Below, piece after piece: positions 8,819 through 17,384 of a stretch of 64,000 bases of DNA (within the stretch, counting starts at the first letter, position 1; every line of letters begins with the position of its first letter). The notes under the pieces were generated by a model. That model was not told where the DNA came from and searched no databases. It saw nothing but the letters and a program-made list of their open reading frames with translations. A program made the translations under genes and the position numbers. The DNA comes from Comamonas antarctica (lineage in GTDB: Bacteria; Pseudomonadota; Gammaproteobacteria; Burkholderiales; Burkholderiaceae_C), in the NCBI RefSeq assembly GCF_013363755.1, contig NZ_CP054840.1:944001-1008000 (forward strand), read 5' to 3'.

Positions 8819-11236
8819 ATGCCCGACCGCTTGCGCGCCACCGAACGCGATCTTGAAGTGATCACCCGTTTCTATGAGGTCGCGACCTTCTGTGCACGCC
8901 ATTCCAGCCACCGCGCGCAGTGCCTCGAGCGGCTGCTGGAAACCGCGAGCGCGCTGGTGCATGCGGATGCCAGCGCGCTGTATGTGTTCGATGCGACGCC
9001 CGGCGACCCGGCTTTCATGGCTGGCCAGTTGGATGCGGCCGGCGCCGCGCTGCTGTCGGCACCGCCGGCGGCCGCAGCCGCCGCGCTCGTGGCGCAGTCC
9101 TTGCGCGATTCCCACCTGTTCATCCGCAACGCCGACGGCGTGCCGGACGACACGCCCGCGCAGCTGCCCTGGTTCGATGCGCTGCGCGACGCGCACATGC
9201 AGGCGGTAGTCGCACTGCCCTTGCGCGACAGCAATGGCACGCTGCTGGGCCTGCTGGCGGTGTTCTACCAGCGCGACCACCAGCCGTCGGTGCCGGAGTT
9301 CCACATTCTCGGCCTGCTGGCGCGCCAGACGGGCGACTATCTGGAGCGCTATGCGATCCAGCACGCGGTCGACGCCAGCGAGGAGCGTTTCCGGCGCTTC
9401 ATGGATGCGACCTCGGATCTGGTTTATCGCATGAATGCGGACTGGACCGAGATGCGCTACCTGCAGGGCCGCAATTTCGTCGCCGACACGCATGCGCCGA
9501 CGGACCGCTGGCTCGCGTCCTATGTTCCGAAGGAAGACCAGCCACGGGTTCTGGCGGCGGTGGAGCGGGCCGTGGCGCAAAAGGACGTGCTGGAACTCGA
9601 ACACCGGGTGATCCGCATCGATGGCAGCATAGGCTGGACGCATACGCGCGCCATCCCGGTATTGGACGACAACGGCAAGCTGCTCGAATGGTTTGGCGTG
9701 GCCAGCGATATCACCTCGCGCAAAACCGCCGAACATGCGCTGCGGCTCAGCCAGCAGCGCTACCACACGCTGTTCGATTCCATCGATGAAGGCTACTGCG
9801 TGATCCGCATGGTGTTCGACGCGCAGGGCAACGGCCGCGACTATTTTTTCCTGGAAGTCAACCAGGCTTTCGAACGCCACACCGGCCTCAGCGATCCCCT
9901 GGGCCGTTCCGTGCGCGCGATGGTGCCCGGCCATGACGAGCACTGGTTCCAGATCTACGGCGAGATCGCCAAGACCGGCGAGTCGCGCCGCTTCGACATG
10001 CCCGCCGACGCCATGGGACGCCATTACGACGTCTATGCGTTTCGCATCGGCCCGCCCGAGGACGCGCAGGTGGCGGTGCTGTTCAGCGACATCACCGAGC
10101 GCAAGCGCTTCGAGCAGTCGATGCGCGAGGCCAGCCAGCGCAAGGACGAGTTCCTGGCCGTGCTGGCGCACGAGTTGCGCAACCCGCTGGCGCCGGTGCG
10201 CACCGGGCTGAGCGTGCTGCAGCTGGCCAAGGGCGACCCCGCCACCACGGCGAAGATGCTGCCGCTGCTGCAGCGCCAGGTGGACCATATGGTCCGCCTT
10301 GTCGATGACCTGCTCGAAGTCTCGCGCGTCTCCGGCGGCAAGGTCGAACTGCGGCTCGAGCCGGTCGATGTCTCGACGGCCTTGCGCAGTGCGGTCGAGA
10401 CCAGCCGGCCGCTGATCGACGCCGGACACCACCGCCTGCTGCTGAGCCTGCCGGGCGAGACGCTCACGGTGAATGCCGATCCGGTGCGGCTGTCGCAGAT
10501 CATCGCCAACCTGCTCAACAACTCCGCGAAATATACCGACGAGGGCGGGCGCATCGAACTGCGCGCCGAACGCGACGGCAACGATGCCCTGATCGTGGTG
10601 CAGGACAACGGCCGCGGCATTGCGGCCGACATGCTGCCGCGCATCTTCGATCTGTTCGCCCAGTCGCCGCAGACCTCGGGCATGGCCCAGGGCGGCATCG
10701 GCATCGGCTTGACGCTGGTGCGCAGCCTGGTGGAGATGCAGGGCGGCCGGGTCGAGGCGCACAGCGCAGGCCCGGGGCAGGGTGCCGTGTTCACGGTGCG
10801 GCTGCCGCTGCTGCAGGCGCGCCAGGCCACGCGGGAGGCCCCCGAGCCCGCGCTGCCTGCGGGCATGGTCGGCATGCGCGTGCTGGTGGTGGACGACAAC
10901 CTCGATGCGGCCGAAGGCCTGCGCCTGTTGCTGGGCCTGCTGGGCATGGAGGTGCGCACGGCGCATGACGGCGCCTCGGGCCTGGCCGCGGCAGCCGAAT
11001 TCGCGCCCGAGCTGGTGCTGCTGGACATCGGCATGCCCGACATGGACGGCTACGAACTGGCGCGCCGCCTGCGCGCCGCGCATGGCGCGCAATGCCCGAC
11101 GCTGGTGGTGGTGAGCGGCTGGGGCCAGCCCGACGACCGCCAGCGCTCGCTGGAGGCGGGCATCGATGCGCATCTGGTCAAGCCCGTGGGCCTGGAGCAG
11201 TTGCAGGAAGTGCTCAGGAACGTGCAGGGCGGGTGA
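8819..11236 (+). CDS. Hybrid sensor histidine kinase with GAF, PAS and receiver domains
   Basis: An 805-residue signalling protein without clear membrane segments. In order: a GAF-like region (about 20-180), two PAS domains (about 190-305 and 315-440; [24 protein letters not shown] and [12 protein letters not shown] mark their ends), a HisKA domain with H-box [14 protein letters not shown] (phospho-His near 451), a HATPase domain with [20 protein letters not shown] and [10 protein letters not shown], and a C-terminal receiver domain starting MRVLVVDDN with phospho-Asp in LLLDIGMPD (near 737). No partner response regulator is adjacent, so the target and the signal cannot be named. It ends 53 bases before the convergent esterase gene. 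Confidence 0.92.
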   Translation: MPDRLRATERDLEVITRFYEVATFCARHSSHRAQCLERLLETASALVHADASALYVFDATPGDPAFMAGQLDAAGAALLSAPPAAAAAALVAQSLRDSHLFIRNADGVPDDTPAQLPWFDALRDAHMQAVVALPLRDSNGTLLGLLAVFYQRDHQPSVPEFHILGLLARQTGDYLERYAIQHAVDASEERFRRFMDATSDLVYRMNADWTEMRYLQGRNFVADTHAPTDRWLASYVPKEDQPRVLAAVERAVAQKDVLELEHRVIRIDGSIGWTHTRAIPVLDDNGKLLEWFGVASDITSRKTAEHALRLSQQRYHTLFDSIDEGYCVIRMVFDAQGNGRDYFFLEVNQAFERHTGLSDPLGRSVRAMVPGHDEHWFQIYGEIAKTGESRRFDMPADAMGRHYDVYAFRIGPPEDAQVAVLFSDITERKRFEQSMREASQRKDEFLAVLAHELRNPLAPVRTGLSVLQLAKGDPATTAKMLPLLQRQVDHMVRLVDDLLEVSRVSGGKVELRLEPVDVSTALRSAVETSRPLIDAGHHRLLLSLPGETLTVNADPVRLSQIIANLLNNSAKYTDEGGRIELRAERDGNDALIVVQDNGRGIAADMLPRIFDLFAQSPQTSGMAQGGIGIGLTLVRSLVEMQGGRVEAHSAGPGQGAVFTVRLPLLQARQATREAPEPALPAGMVGMRVLVVDDNLDAAEGLRLLLGLLGMEVRTAHDGASGLAAAAEFAPELVLLDIGMPDMDGYELARRLRAAHGAQCPTLVVVSGWGQPDDRQRSLEAGIDAHLVKPVGLEQLQEVLRNVQGG

Positions 11237-11289
11237 GCCGCGCACGCGCGGGCGCGCTGCATCGGCCCCGGGCGTGCCAGGGCTGCGCC

Positions 11290-12198
11290 TCAGCGCAACT
11301 GGAACGCGAACCGCAGCACGTCGTTCACCGACTGCGCCGGCACGCTGGCATGCACTTCGTCGGGATAGCGCTGCAGGCGCACGCGCAGGCCCCAGGCCGA
11401 CAGGCGCTCGAGCCGGTCGGCGAGCAGGCGCACCGATTCCGGATCGCCATCGGTGTCGCGGTCGCCGGCGATCAGCAGCAGGCGGCTTGACGCGCGCTGC
11501 TGTCCCGCGGCGACCCTCGCGCCGAACGCGCGCTCGTCGTCGAGAATGCTCTGCGCATTCCATTCCATGGACGGACTGGCCGCGACAATGGCCTGGAAGG
11601 CCTGCGGGCGTTCGTAGAACGCATACAGCGCGAACAGCCCGCCAAACGAGTGGCCGAACAGCGACTGCCGCTCCAGGTTGACGGGAAAGCGCTGCGCGAT
11701 CTCGGCGCGCAGCCTGCCGGTCATGAAATCCAGGAATTCCTTGCGCGCGCCGCTTTTGTACTTCGCATACGCGCGGGTTTCGGGCGGCGGCGGGTCGCGC
11801 AGCGCGGCGGTGTAGTCGTTCATGCGGCGCACGTCCCAGGCCTTGTCGCCGGGGTAGCCGACACCGACCACGATGGATTTGCCCACGGGCAGGTATTCCT
11901 GCACCCAGCGCGCCTGCGCGAACGAGCCGAAGTAGGCGTTGCCGTCGAGCACGTACAGCACGGGATAGCCGCCGGGCGGTGGTCCGCCGCGCGGCGGACT
12001 TCCGCCTTGCGGCGCGGACACGAAGATGCGGTAGCTCTCGCCAGTCTCCGACGCCATGTCCCAGACCTGGGTCGAGGGCAGCACGTAGCCGGCGGCAGGC
12101 GTGGGCGCAGCCGGCACCGGCGCCGGCTGTGCCCAGGCGCCGCAGGCAAGAATACCGGCCAGAAGTGCCGCCAGCGCGGCCTGCGGTGTCGTCTTCAT
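11290..12198 (-). CDS. Siderophore-esterase-like alpha/beta hydrolase (IroE/BesA type)
   Basis: A 302-residue secreted or periplasmic hydrolase: a signal peptide (MKTTPQAALAALLAGILACGAWAQ) precedes a putative-esterase domain with YPVLYVLDGNAYF, nucleophile elbow GHSFGG (Ser in LFGHSFGGLFALYAF), GDRDTDGD supplying an acid and a C-terminal DEVHAS histidine. This layout matches periplasmic esterases that open ferric siderophores such as enterobactin or salmochelin. It lies 6 bases after the TonB-dependent receptor gene and likely shares its message, which supports a siderophore-release role, but the substrate is inferred. Confidence 0.8.
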   Translation of the reverse strand: MKTTPQAALAALLAGILACGAWAQPAPVPAAPTPAAGYVLPSTQVWDMASETGESYRIFVSAPQGGSPPRGGPPPGGYPVLYVLDGNAYFGSFAQARWVQEYLPVGKSIVVGVGYPGDKAWDVRRMNDYTAALRDPPPPETRAYAKYKSGARKEFLDFMTGRLRAEIAQRFPVNLERQSLFGHSFGGLFALYAFYERPQAFQAIVAASPSMEWNAQSILDDERAFGARVAAGQQRASSRLLLIAGDRDTDGDPESVRLLADRLERLSAWGLRVRLQRYPDEVHASVPAQSVNDVLRFAFQLR

Positions 12199-12204
12199 GC
12201 GGCC

Positions 12205-14685
12205 TCAGAAGTCGTGGCGCAGGTTGAGCGTGTACTTGCGCGGGTCGCCATACAGGGCGTACTCGCGGCCGTAGACATGGCGATAGCTGCGGTCCGTCAG
12301 GTTGCTCACGGCCAGGTTGACCTGGGTCTGCGGCGTGATGCGGTATTTCGCGTGCAATCCGACCAGCACCAGCGCGCCCTGTCCGATGGTCCAGGCCGCG
12401 GCGCCCGTGCCGCCGGACTTGTAGGTCTGGCTGGTGGCCGCAACGTCGCCGCCCAGCGACCACTGCGAGCCCGGGAACTGGTAATTGGCCGCCACGCGCA
12501 GGCTGTGCCGCGGCTGTTCGGTACGAAAGCGCTGGCCCTTTTGCGGACCTTCGACGAATTGCACGTCGGTATAGGTGTAGCCGGCCGCGATATTGAGACC
12601 CCGGGTGATCTGCCCGTTGGCGCCCAGGTCGAGGCCGCGGCTCACCACCTTGCCGGTGGCCGTATAGCAGGTTCCGCCGCAGGCATTGCTGGGGTTGACC
12701 GGCACCGAACTGTCCACCGCCGCCATATTGGTCTGCGCCAGATGGAAAACGGCCGCCGAGACGTTCAGGCGCTTGTTCAGCAGTTCGCCCTTGACGCCCA
12801 GCTCGTAGTTCTTGCCGACGATGGGGTCGAGCACATTGCCATCCTGGCTGCGGCTGGTCTGCGGGCTGAAGATGTCCGAATAGCTGGCATAGGCGGAGTA
12901 TTGCGTGTCGATGTCGTAGACCAGGCCCGCATACGGCGTGACCACGCCGGTTTCGCGCGGGGCCACGGCGCCGGTGACGAGATTGCGGCGTTCGTAGTCG
13001 CTCACGCGCACGCCGGTGATCAACTTGAGTGCATCGGTGACGCTCCAGCGTGCCACGCCATACGCGCCGAAGTTGCTGGTCTTGGTGTGGGCCGAGGTGC
13101 CCGGGCGGCCCGCGGGCACCGGGCCCAACGCTGCGGGATCGAAGGTGTAGACATTGATCGGGGTGTTGCCGGAGTAGCCGGTGCCGGCGTTTTCGTCGCG
13201 GGTGTTGGTGCCGTTGATGCCCAGCGCCAGTTCATGCGTGCGTCCCAGCAGTTCGAACGGCCCGGAGGCATAGATATCCACCACGTTGCTGTGCAGGGCG
13301 GAGACGTAGTTGACCTGGCGGCTGCCGATCGACAGGCCGTTGCCGGTCACGGGGTCCAGGCTGCCCGACAGGCTGGCGAAGTTGCGGATGTCGTTGTCGG
13401 TCTTTTGCCAGGCGTAGCTGGCCTTGAGGCTCCAGTCGTTTGCCAGCTGCTGCGTCAGGCCCAGGGTGTAGATGGTGTAGTCGCGGATGGTGCGGTTGTC
13501 GACATCGCCCCAGAACGACGAGCGCGGCAGGCCCGCATCGCTGCCGTTGGCCGCGAAAGGCACGCCGAAATGGCCGCGGCTCTTGTCCTTTTGCGTCAGC
13601 ACGCTGGCGCTGACGGTGGTGGACGGCGTGAGGTCCGCCTCGACGATGCCATAGACGGCCTGGTGGTCGCGGTAGACATAGTCGGTGAATGAATCGCCGG
13701 TGTCAGCCAGTGCCACCACGCGGCCGCGCACGCTGCCCGAATCGACCAGCGAACCCGACACGTCGCCGACCACGCGGCGCTCGTTCCACGAGCCGACCTG
13801 TGCCTCGGCGTGCGCCTGGAAGTCGCGCGTCGGGCGCTTGAGCACCATGTTCACGGTGCCGCCGGGCGTGCCCGCGCCGGCCAGCAGCCCCGAAGCACCC
13901 TGCAGCACTTCCACGCGGTCGATGAAGGCGCTGTCATACAGCGGCGAGCGGTTGCCGCTGTCGATGCCGGCGGGCGTGGTCATGCCGTCGACCTGGGCCT
14001 GCATGCTGAAGCCGCGGCTGTAGAAGTTGCTGCCGATGCTGCCGCCGGCCAGCGCCGTCACGCCGCTCACGGCGCGCAGCGCATCGTCCACCGAGGTCAC
14101 GCCGGCGTCGTCCATCTGCTCGCGCGTGATCACGGTGAGCGTCTGCGGCGTTTCGCGCGGCGACAGGTTGAGCTTGGTGCTGGCGCTGGAGCTGCGCGCC
14201 GCGTAGCTGCCGCTGCCCTCGGTGGTGCCGCCCGGCATGGCGGCGGCGCTGACGGTGACCGTGGCCAGCGTGGTGCCGGCGGCGCCGGGCACCGGCGCGG
14301 CGGCGGGGGACTTGCGCAGCACGTAGGTGGCCTGGCCTTGCTTGGCCACCTCGTAGCCGCTGCCGCGCAGCAGCTGCGCAAAGCCTTCGCTCTCGGTGTA
14401 GCGGCCCTGCAGCCCGGCACTGCGCATGCCGGCCAGCGTGGCCTGCTCATAGACCAGCTGCACGCCGCTGGCGGCGGCGTATTGTGCCAGCACGTCGGAC
14501 AGCGGGCCGGCGGGAATCTGATGCGCCGTGGCGCCGGCGGCGGGTTCGGCAGCCATGGCCAGCGGCGTGGCCACCGCCATGCCGATGGCGGCACCGCCCA
14601 GGGCGGCGCGGATGGCGCCGGTCATGAGGGCCAGCGCAAAGTTTTCGTTGGGCCAGCGGCTGCGTTGTCGTTGTCGGGGTTGCAT
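12205..14685 (-). CDS. TonB-dependent siderophore receptor with N-terminal STN signalling domain
   Basis: An 826-residue outer-membrane transporter. A long basic signal sequence ends near AMAAEP (residue 46). An STN domain follows (about 52-105; IPAGPLSDVLAQYAAASGVQLVYE), which in this family passes the substrate signal to a FecR partner. The plug contains SPRETPQTLTVITREQMDDA and VEVLQGASGLLAGAGTPGGTVNM, and the barrel ends with the C-terminal Phe of YTLNLRHDF. Start chosen at the ATG 14685, giving a normal signal peptide. fecR and the sigma gene lie just upstream on the same strand and the esterase just downstream. Confidence 0.93.
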   Translation of the reverse strand: MQPRQRQRSRWPNENFALALMTGAIRAALGGAAIGMAVATPLAMAAEPAAGATAHQIPAGPLSDVLAQYAAASGVQLVYEQATLAGMRSAGLQGRYTESEGFAQLLRGSGYEVAKQGQATYVLRKSPAAAPVPGAAGTTLATVTVSAAAMPGGTTEGSGSYAARSSSASTKLNLSPRETPQTLTVITREQMDDAGVTSVDDALRAVSGVTALAGGSIGSNFYSRGFSMQAQVDGMTTPAGIDSGNRSPLYDSAFIDRVEVLQGASGLLAGAGTPGGTVNMVLKRPTRDFQAHAEAQVGSWNERRVVGDVSGSLVDSGSVRGRVVALADTGDSFTDYVYRDHQAVYGIVEADLTPSTTVSASVLTQKDKSRGHFGVPFAANGSDAGLPRSSFWGDVDNRTIRDYTIYTLGLTQQLANDWSLKASYAWQKTDNDIRNFASLSGSLDPVTGNGLSIGSRQVNYVSALHSNVVDIYASGPFELLGRTHELALGINGTNTRDENAGTGYSGNTPINVYTFDPAALGPVPAGRPGTSAHTKTSNFGAYGVARWSVTDALKLITGVRVSDYERRNLVTGAVAPRETGVVTPYAGLVYDIDTQYSAYASYSDIFSPQTSRSQDGNVLDPIVGKNYELGVKGELLNKRLNVSAAVFHLAQTNMAAVDSSVPVNPSNACGGTCYTATGKVVSRGLDLGANGQITRGLNIAAGYTYTDVQFVEGPQKGQRFRTEQPRHSLRVAANYQFPGSQWSLGGDVAATSQTYKSGGTGAAAWTIGQGALVLVGLHAKYRITPQTQVNLAVSNLTDRSYRHVYGREYALYGDPRKYTLNLRHDF

Positions 14686-14830
14686 TGAATCTCGTCCTTG
14701 TGTTCCAGGTGCCGGCCTTTGCCTCTCAAAGTGCCATTGACCTGTACACCGGACGAAACCCGAAAAGTGATCACCTGCGCCGCAAAATATTTTCCGGATC
14801 CGTCGTTGCCAGCGCGGCCTCAAGCTAGCG

Positions 14831-14870
14831 CGGCCCCACCTAAGGCGGCCCCACCTAAGGCGGCCCCACG
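14831..14870. repeat. 15-bp tandem repeat carrying the fecR stop codon
   Basis: The unit CGGCCCCACCTAAGG is present twice in full and a third time partly. Read on the minus strand each copy gives GTG GGG CCG CC(T/G) and then an in-frame TAG, so the last codons and the stop of fecR are repeated in phase. It may come from replication slippage. Confidence 0.8.
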
Positions 14871-15820
14871 CTGATGGCGCCGCCGGCCTGCGGCGCGATG
14901 CGCACCGGCAGCGACTGGGCCAGCAGCTGCAGGCTGGCCTGCGTGTCCTTCAGCGACAGCGCACCCGAGACCCGCAGTTCGGCCACCGCGGGATCGCAGC
15001 GCAGCGCACCGCTGCGAAAGCGTGCCATCTCGGCCAGCACATCGGCCAGGCGCATGTCCCGGGCCAGCAGCATGCCGCGCTCCCACAGTGCGGCGCTGCG
15101 CTCCACGGCCGACGGCACGCCGATGGCCTGCGCGCTGAAATCGACGAAACCGCCTTGCTCGAGCCGCAGCATCGCGCCCTGGACGGTCTGCAGGCCGACC
15201 GCATGTTCGAACACCGCAACCCGCGTGGTGGCCGCGTCGACACGGCGCACACTGAAGCGCGTGCCCAGCGCCTGCGCCGTGCCCTCGCGGGTCTGCACCA
15301 GGAACGGCCGGTAGCGGGGCGACGGGTCGGCATGCGTCGTGACCAGGATCTCGCCCGCCAGCAGCCGCACGCGCCGCTCCTCGGCGGTGAAACGGATGGC
15401 CACCGCGCTGGCCGTGTTCAGCGTCAGCCGCGACCCGTCCGGCAGCGCGATGCTGCGCTGCTCGCCCAGGGCCGTGGCTTCGTCGGCCATCCATTCGCGC
15501 CACGACAGCTCGCGCCAGGCAAGCCAGCTGGTGGGTGCGGCCACCAGCAACGCGGCCAGGGCGCCCAGGCTGCGGCGCCGGTGCAGGCGCGGCGCCGCCG
15601 CCAGCGTCTGTTTGCAGATTTCAGGCGGCACCTGCGCAAACGTGCCCAGCATGGACTCGGCGCGGCCCCAGGCCGCGCAGTGTGCTGCGCTTTGCGCGCG
15701 CCAGCGGTCGAACGCGGCCCGGTCCTCGGCCGAAGGCTTGCGGTCGTCGTAGTGCAGGGTGATCAGCCAGTCCGCTGCCTCATCCAGCAGGATCTGGTCG
15801 GACGCAGCGCCGGCCTTCAC
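14855..15820 (-). CDS. fecR: FecR-family anti-sigma/sigma regulator
   Basis: A 321-residue inner-membrane regulator. The N-terminus has the FecR DUF4880-type opening (LLDEAADWLITLHYDDRKPSAEDRAAFDRWRAQSAAH), then one membrane segment (SLGALAALLVAAPTSWLAW, about 97-115), and the periplasmic FecR domain (GEQRSIALPDGSRLTLNTASAVAIRF; LLAGEILVTT; TREGTAQALGTRFSVRR). It relays siderophore binding by the TonB receptor to the sigma factor. The GTG start at 15820 overlaps the sigma-gene stop (GTGA). The stop lies in a 15-bp tandem repeat. Confidence 0.92.
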   Translation of the reverse strand: MKAGAASDQILLDEAADWLITLHYDDRKPSAEDRAAFDRWRAQSAAHCAAWGRAESMLGTFAQVPPEICKQTLAAAPRLHRRRSLGALAALLVAAPTSWLAWRELSWREWMADEATALGEQRSIALPDGSRLTLNTASAVAIRFTAEERRVRLLAGEILVTTHADPSPRYRPFLVQTREGTAQALGTRFSVRRVDAATTRVAVFEHAVGLQTVQGAMLRLEQGGFVDFSAQAIGVPSAVERSAALWERGMLLARDMRLADVLAEMARFRSGALRCDPAVAELRVSGALSLKDTQASLQLLAQSLPVRIAPQAGGAISVGPP

Positions 15821-16317
15821 AGCACGCCCATGCAGGCGACCAGCGCCTTGTGGATATGGCGGCGCACGGTGATCACCGGCATCGCCATCTGCGCGGAGAT
15901 CTGTGCCAGCGTCAGCCCGTCGAGCTGCGCCAGCAGGAACACCTGGCGCGTGGCTGGCGCCAGGCCCGCGAGCAGGCGGTCGATCTGCAGCAGCGCCTCG
16001 ATCACCTGCCATTGCGCTTCGGGCGAGGGCGCATGCGCTTCGGGCAGATGGGCCAGCGCCTCCAGATAGGCGCGCTCGAGATCGCGCCGGCGCCAGAGAT
16101 CGATCACCAGGCCCTTGGCCACATGCGTCAGGAACGCGCGCGGTTCGTCGCCCACGGCGGCGCCGCGCGCAGACGCCATGAGGCGCACGAAGGTGTCATG
16201 CGCGAGATCGGCCGCATCGCCGGCATCGCCAAGGCGGCGCCGCAGCCAGGACAAGAGCCAGGGGTGGTGATCGGTGTACAGCGCTTCGATCGGGGAAGCG
16301 GCGCCGGGGAAGGCCAT
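15817..16317 (-). CDS. fecI: FecI-type ECF RNA polymerase sigma factor
   Basis: A 166-residue extracytoplasmic-function sigma factor with region 2 (LYTDHHPWLLSWLRRRLGDAGDAADLAHDTFVRLM, then RAFLTHVAKGLVIDLWRRR) and region 4 (APATRQVFLLAQLDGLTLAQISAQMAMPVITVRRHIHKAL). Length and motifs are those of iron-starvation sigma factors that transcribe the neighbouring receptor gene. It is the first gene of the fecI-fecR-receptor-esterase run, with a Fur-box-like inverted repeat 34-58 bases upstream of its start. Confidence 0.93.
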   Translation of the reverse strand: MAFPGAASPIEALYTDHHPWLLSWLRRRLGDAGDAADLAHDTFVRLMASARGAAVGDEPRAFLTHVAKGLVIDLWRRRDLERAYLEALAHLPEAHAPSPEAQWQVIEALLQIDRLLAGLAPATRQVFLLAQLDGLTLAQISAQMAMPVITVRRHIHKALVACMGVL

Positions 16318-16350
16318 GCTGATGTCGCACCCTCATCCGGTGAAGGCTTA

Positions 16351-16375
16351 ATAATTGAGAATCAGTCTCAATTAT
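16351..16375. promoter_or_regulatory. Fur-box-like perfect inverted repeat upstream of fecI
   Basis: The arms ATAATTGAGA (16351-16360) and TCTCAATTAT (16366-16375) are perfect reverse complements around ATCAG. Together they resemble the AT-rich Fur operator (GATAATGATAATCATTATC type, with the GAGAAT-x-x-TCTC core common in Burkholderiales). It stands out as AT-rich in a GC-rich region and is placed where a promoter of the minus-strand iron operon would be, so iron repression by Fur is the natural inference. Confidence 0.8.
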
Positions 16376-16438
16376 ATTCAATTGTAAAGAAGCATGAAGC
16401 TGGAGTCCCGGCCGCGAATGGGGACAAGACCGGTGCGG

Positions 16439-17380
16439 CTAGGAACGCAGCCGCGCCAGATGGGCCTGGGCACAGGCGAGCAGCTTGCCATCGGCGCCGC
16501 GCAGGCTGGCATGGCTTGCGGCGGCGCTGCCGCCGCTGCGCACCAGATGGGCGTGCACGGCCAGCTGTTGTTCGCTTGCGGCTTCGAGATACTGCACGGC
16601 AATGTCGACCAGGGCGAACTGCGGCGCGGCGGCCTGCCGGCAGGCACTGGCCAGCAGGCCCAGCAGCACGCCGCCCTGCAGGTGGCCCACGCGATTGCTG
16701 TTGTGCCGGCCCAGCCCCACGCTCCACGCCACGCCGCCCTCGCTGCGGGGCGGCATCGGTGAATGCAAAGACCAGAACCGGTCGAGAAAGCTGGCCGCGC
16801 CATCGGCCTCGTTGGCCGCGGTGCGCGCCCATTCCCACACCGGCTGTTCATCGGGTGCCAGCGCCGCGGGCCGCAGGCCGCCGGTGAGCGTGCTCGCGGT
16901 GGGCAGCGGGTGGCTGGCGGTCTGCTGGCGGTTTTCCAAAGCCGCGAACGTGGCTTCGCCGCTGCAGACCATGGCGCCACCCGCGTCGCGGATTTCCACG
17001 CCGACAATGGCGCTGTTCATCGCCAGCTGCGCGGGCATCATCCGCACGTGCGCCGCGGCGCGCAGCCGTCCGGCTGCGGGCAGGGCGCCGAACGACAGCC
17101 GCAGCGTGAGGGTCGCGATGCGGACTTCGCGCCCCGCGTGCGCGCGCACCGCCGCCGCCATGCAGACGTCGGCCAGCACCGCCAGCGCGGCGTGGCTCAC
17201 GCGGCCCGTGGCGTCGAGGCAATGGGGGCCCGCCTGCATCAGCGCGCACGCGCCGCGCTCGGCCCCGGCTGGCTCGAAGAAGATGTCCAGGAAATGCGCG
17301 GGAAACATCCATCCCGGGGTCCTCGCGGCGTGCAGGGCTTCCAGCACGCGGCGGGTGCAGGCGTCGATGGGGTCCTGCAT
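16439..17380 (-). CDS. Acyl-CoA thioesterase-like protein with two hotdog domains
   Basis: A 313-residue protein. Both halves look like PaaI/4HBT hotdog domains: the first around SHAALAVLADVCMAAAVRAHAG followed by ATLTLRLSFGALPAAGRL, the second around VGLGRHNSNRVGHLQGGVLLGLLASACRQ followed by LVDIAVQYLEAASEQQLAVHAHLVRSGGSAAASHASL. Double-hotdog proteins hydrolyse or bind acyl-CoA esters. It lies four bases after the MmgE/PrpD gene on the same strand and likely works on a CoA ester made by the neighbouring ligase and dehydrogenase. The substrate is unknown. The start at 17380 (MQDPID) avoids overlap with the gene upstream. Confidence 0.65.
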   Translation of the reverse strand: MQDPIDACTRRVLEALHAARTPGWMFPAHFLDIFFEPAGAERGACALMQAGPHCLDATGRVSHAALAVLADVCMAAAVRAHAGREVRIATLTLRLSFGALPAAGRLRAAAHVRMMPAQLAMNSAIVGVEIRDAGGAMVCSGEATFAALENRQQTASHPLPTASTLTGGLRPAALAPDEQPVWEWARTAANEADGAASFLDRFWSLHSPMPPRSEGGVAWSVGLGRHNSNRVGHLQGGVLLGLLASACRQAAAPQFALVDIAVQYLEAASEQQLAVHAHLVRSGGSAAASHASLRGADGKLLACAQAHLARLRS

Positions 17381-17384
17381 GGTG

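Noticed and set aside
8807..12463. Very long open frame (over 1200 codons) on the minus strand
   Set aside because: It runs antisense to the sensor kinase and then through the esterase and receptor in another frame. Its translation is Arg/Ala/His-rich with no motifs, as expected for shadow frames in GC-rich DNA.
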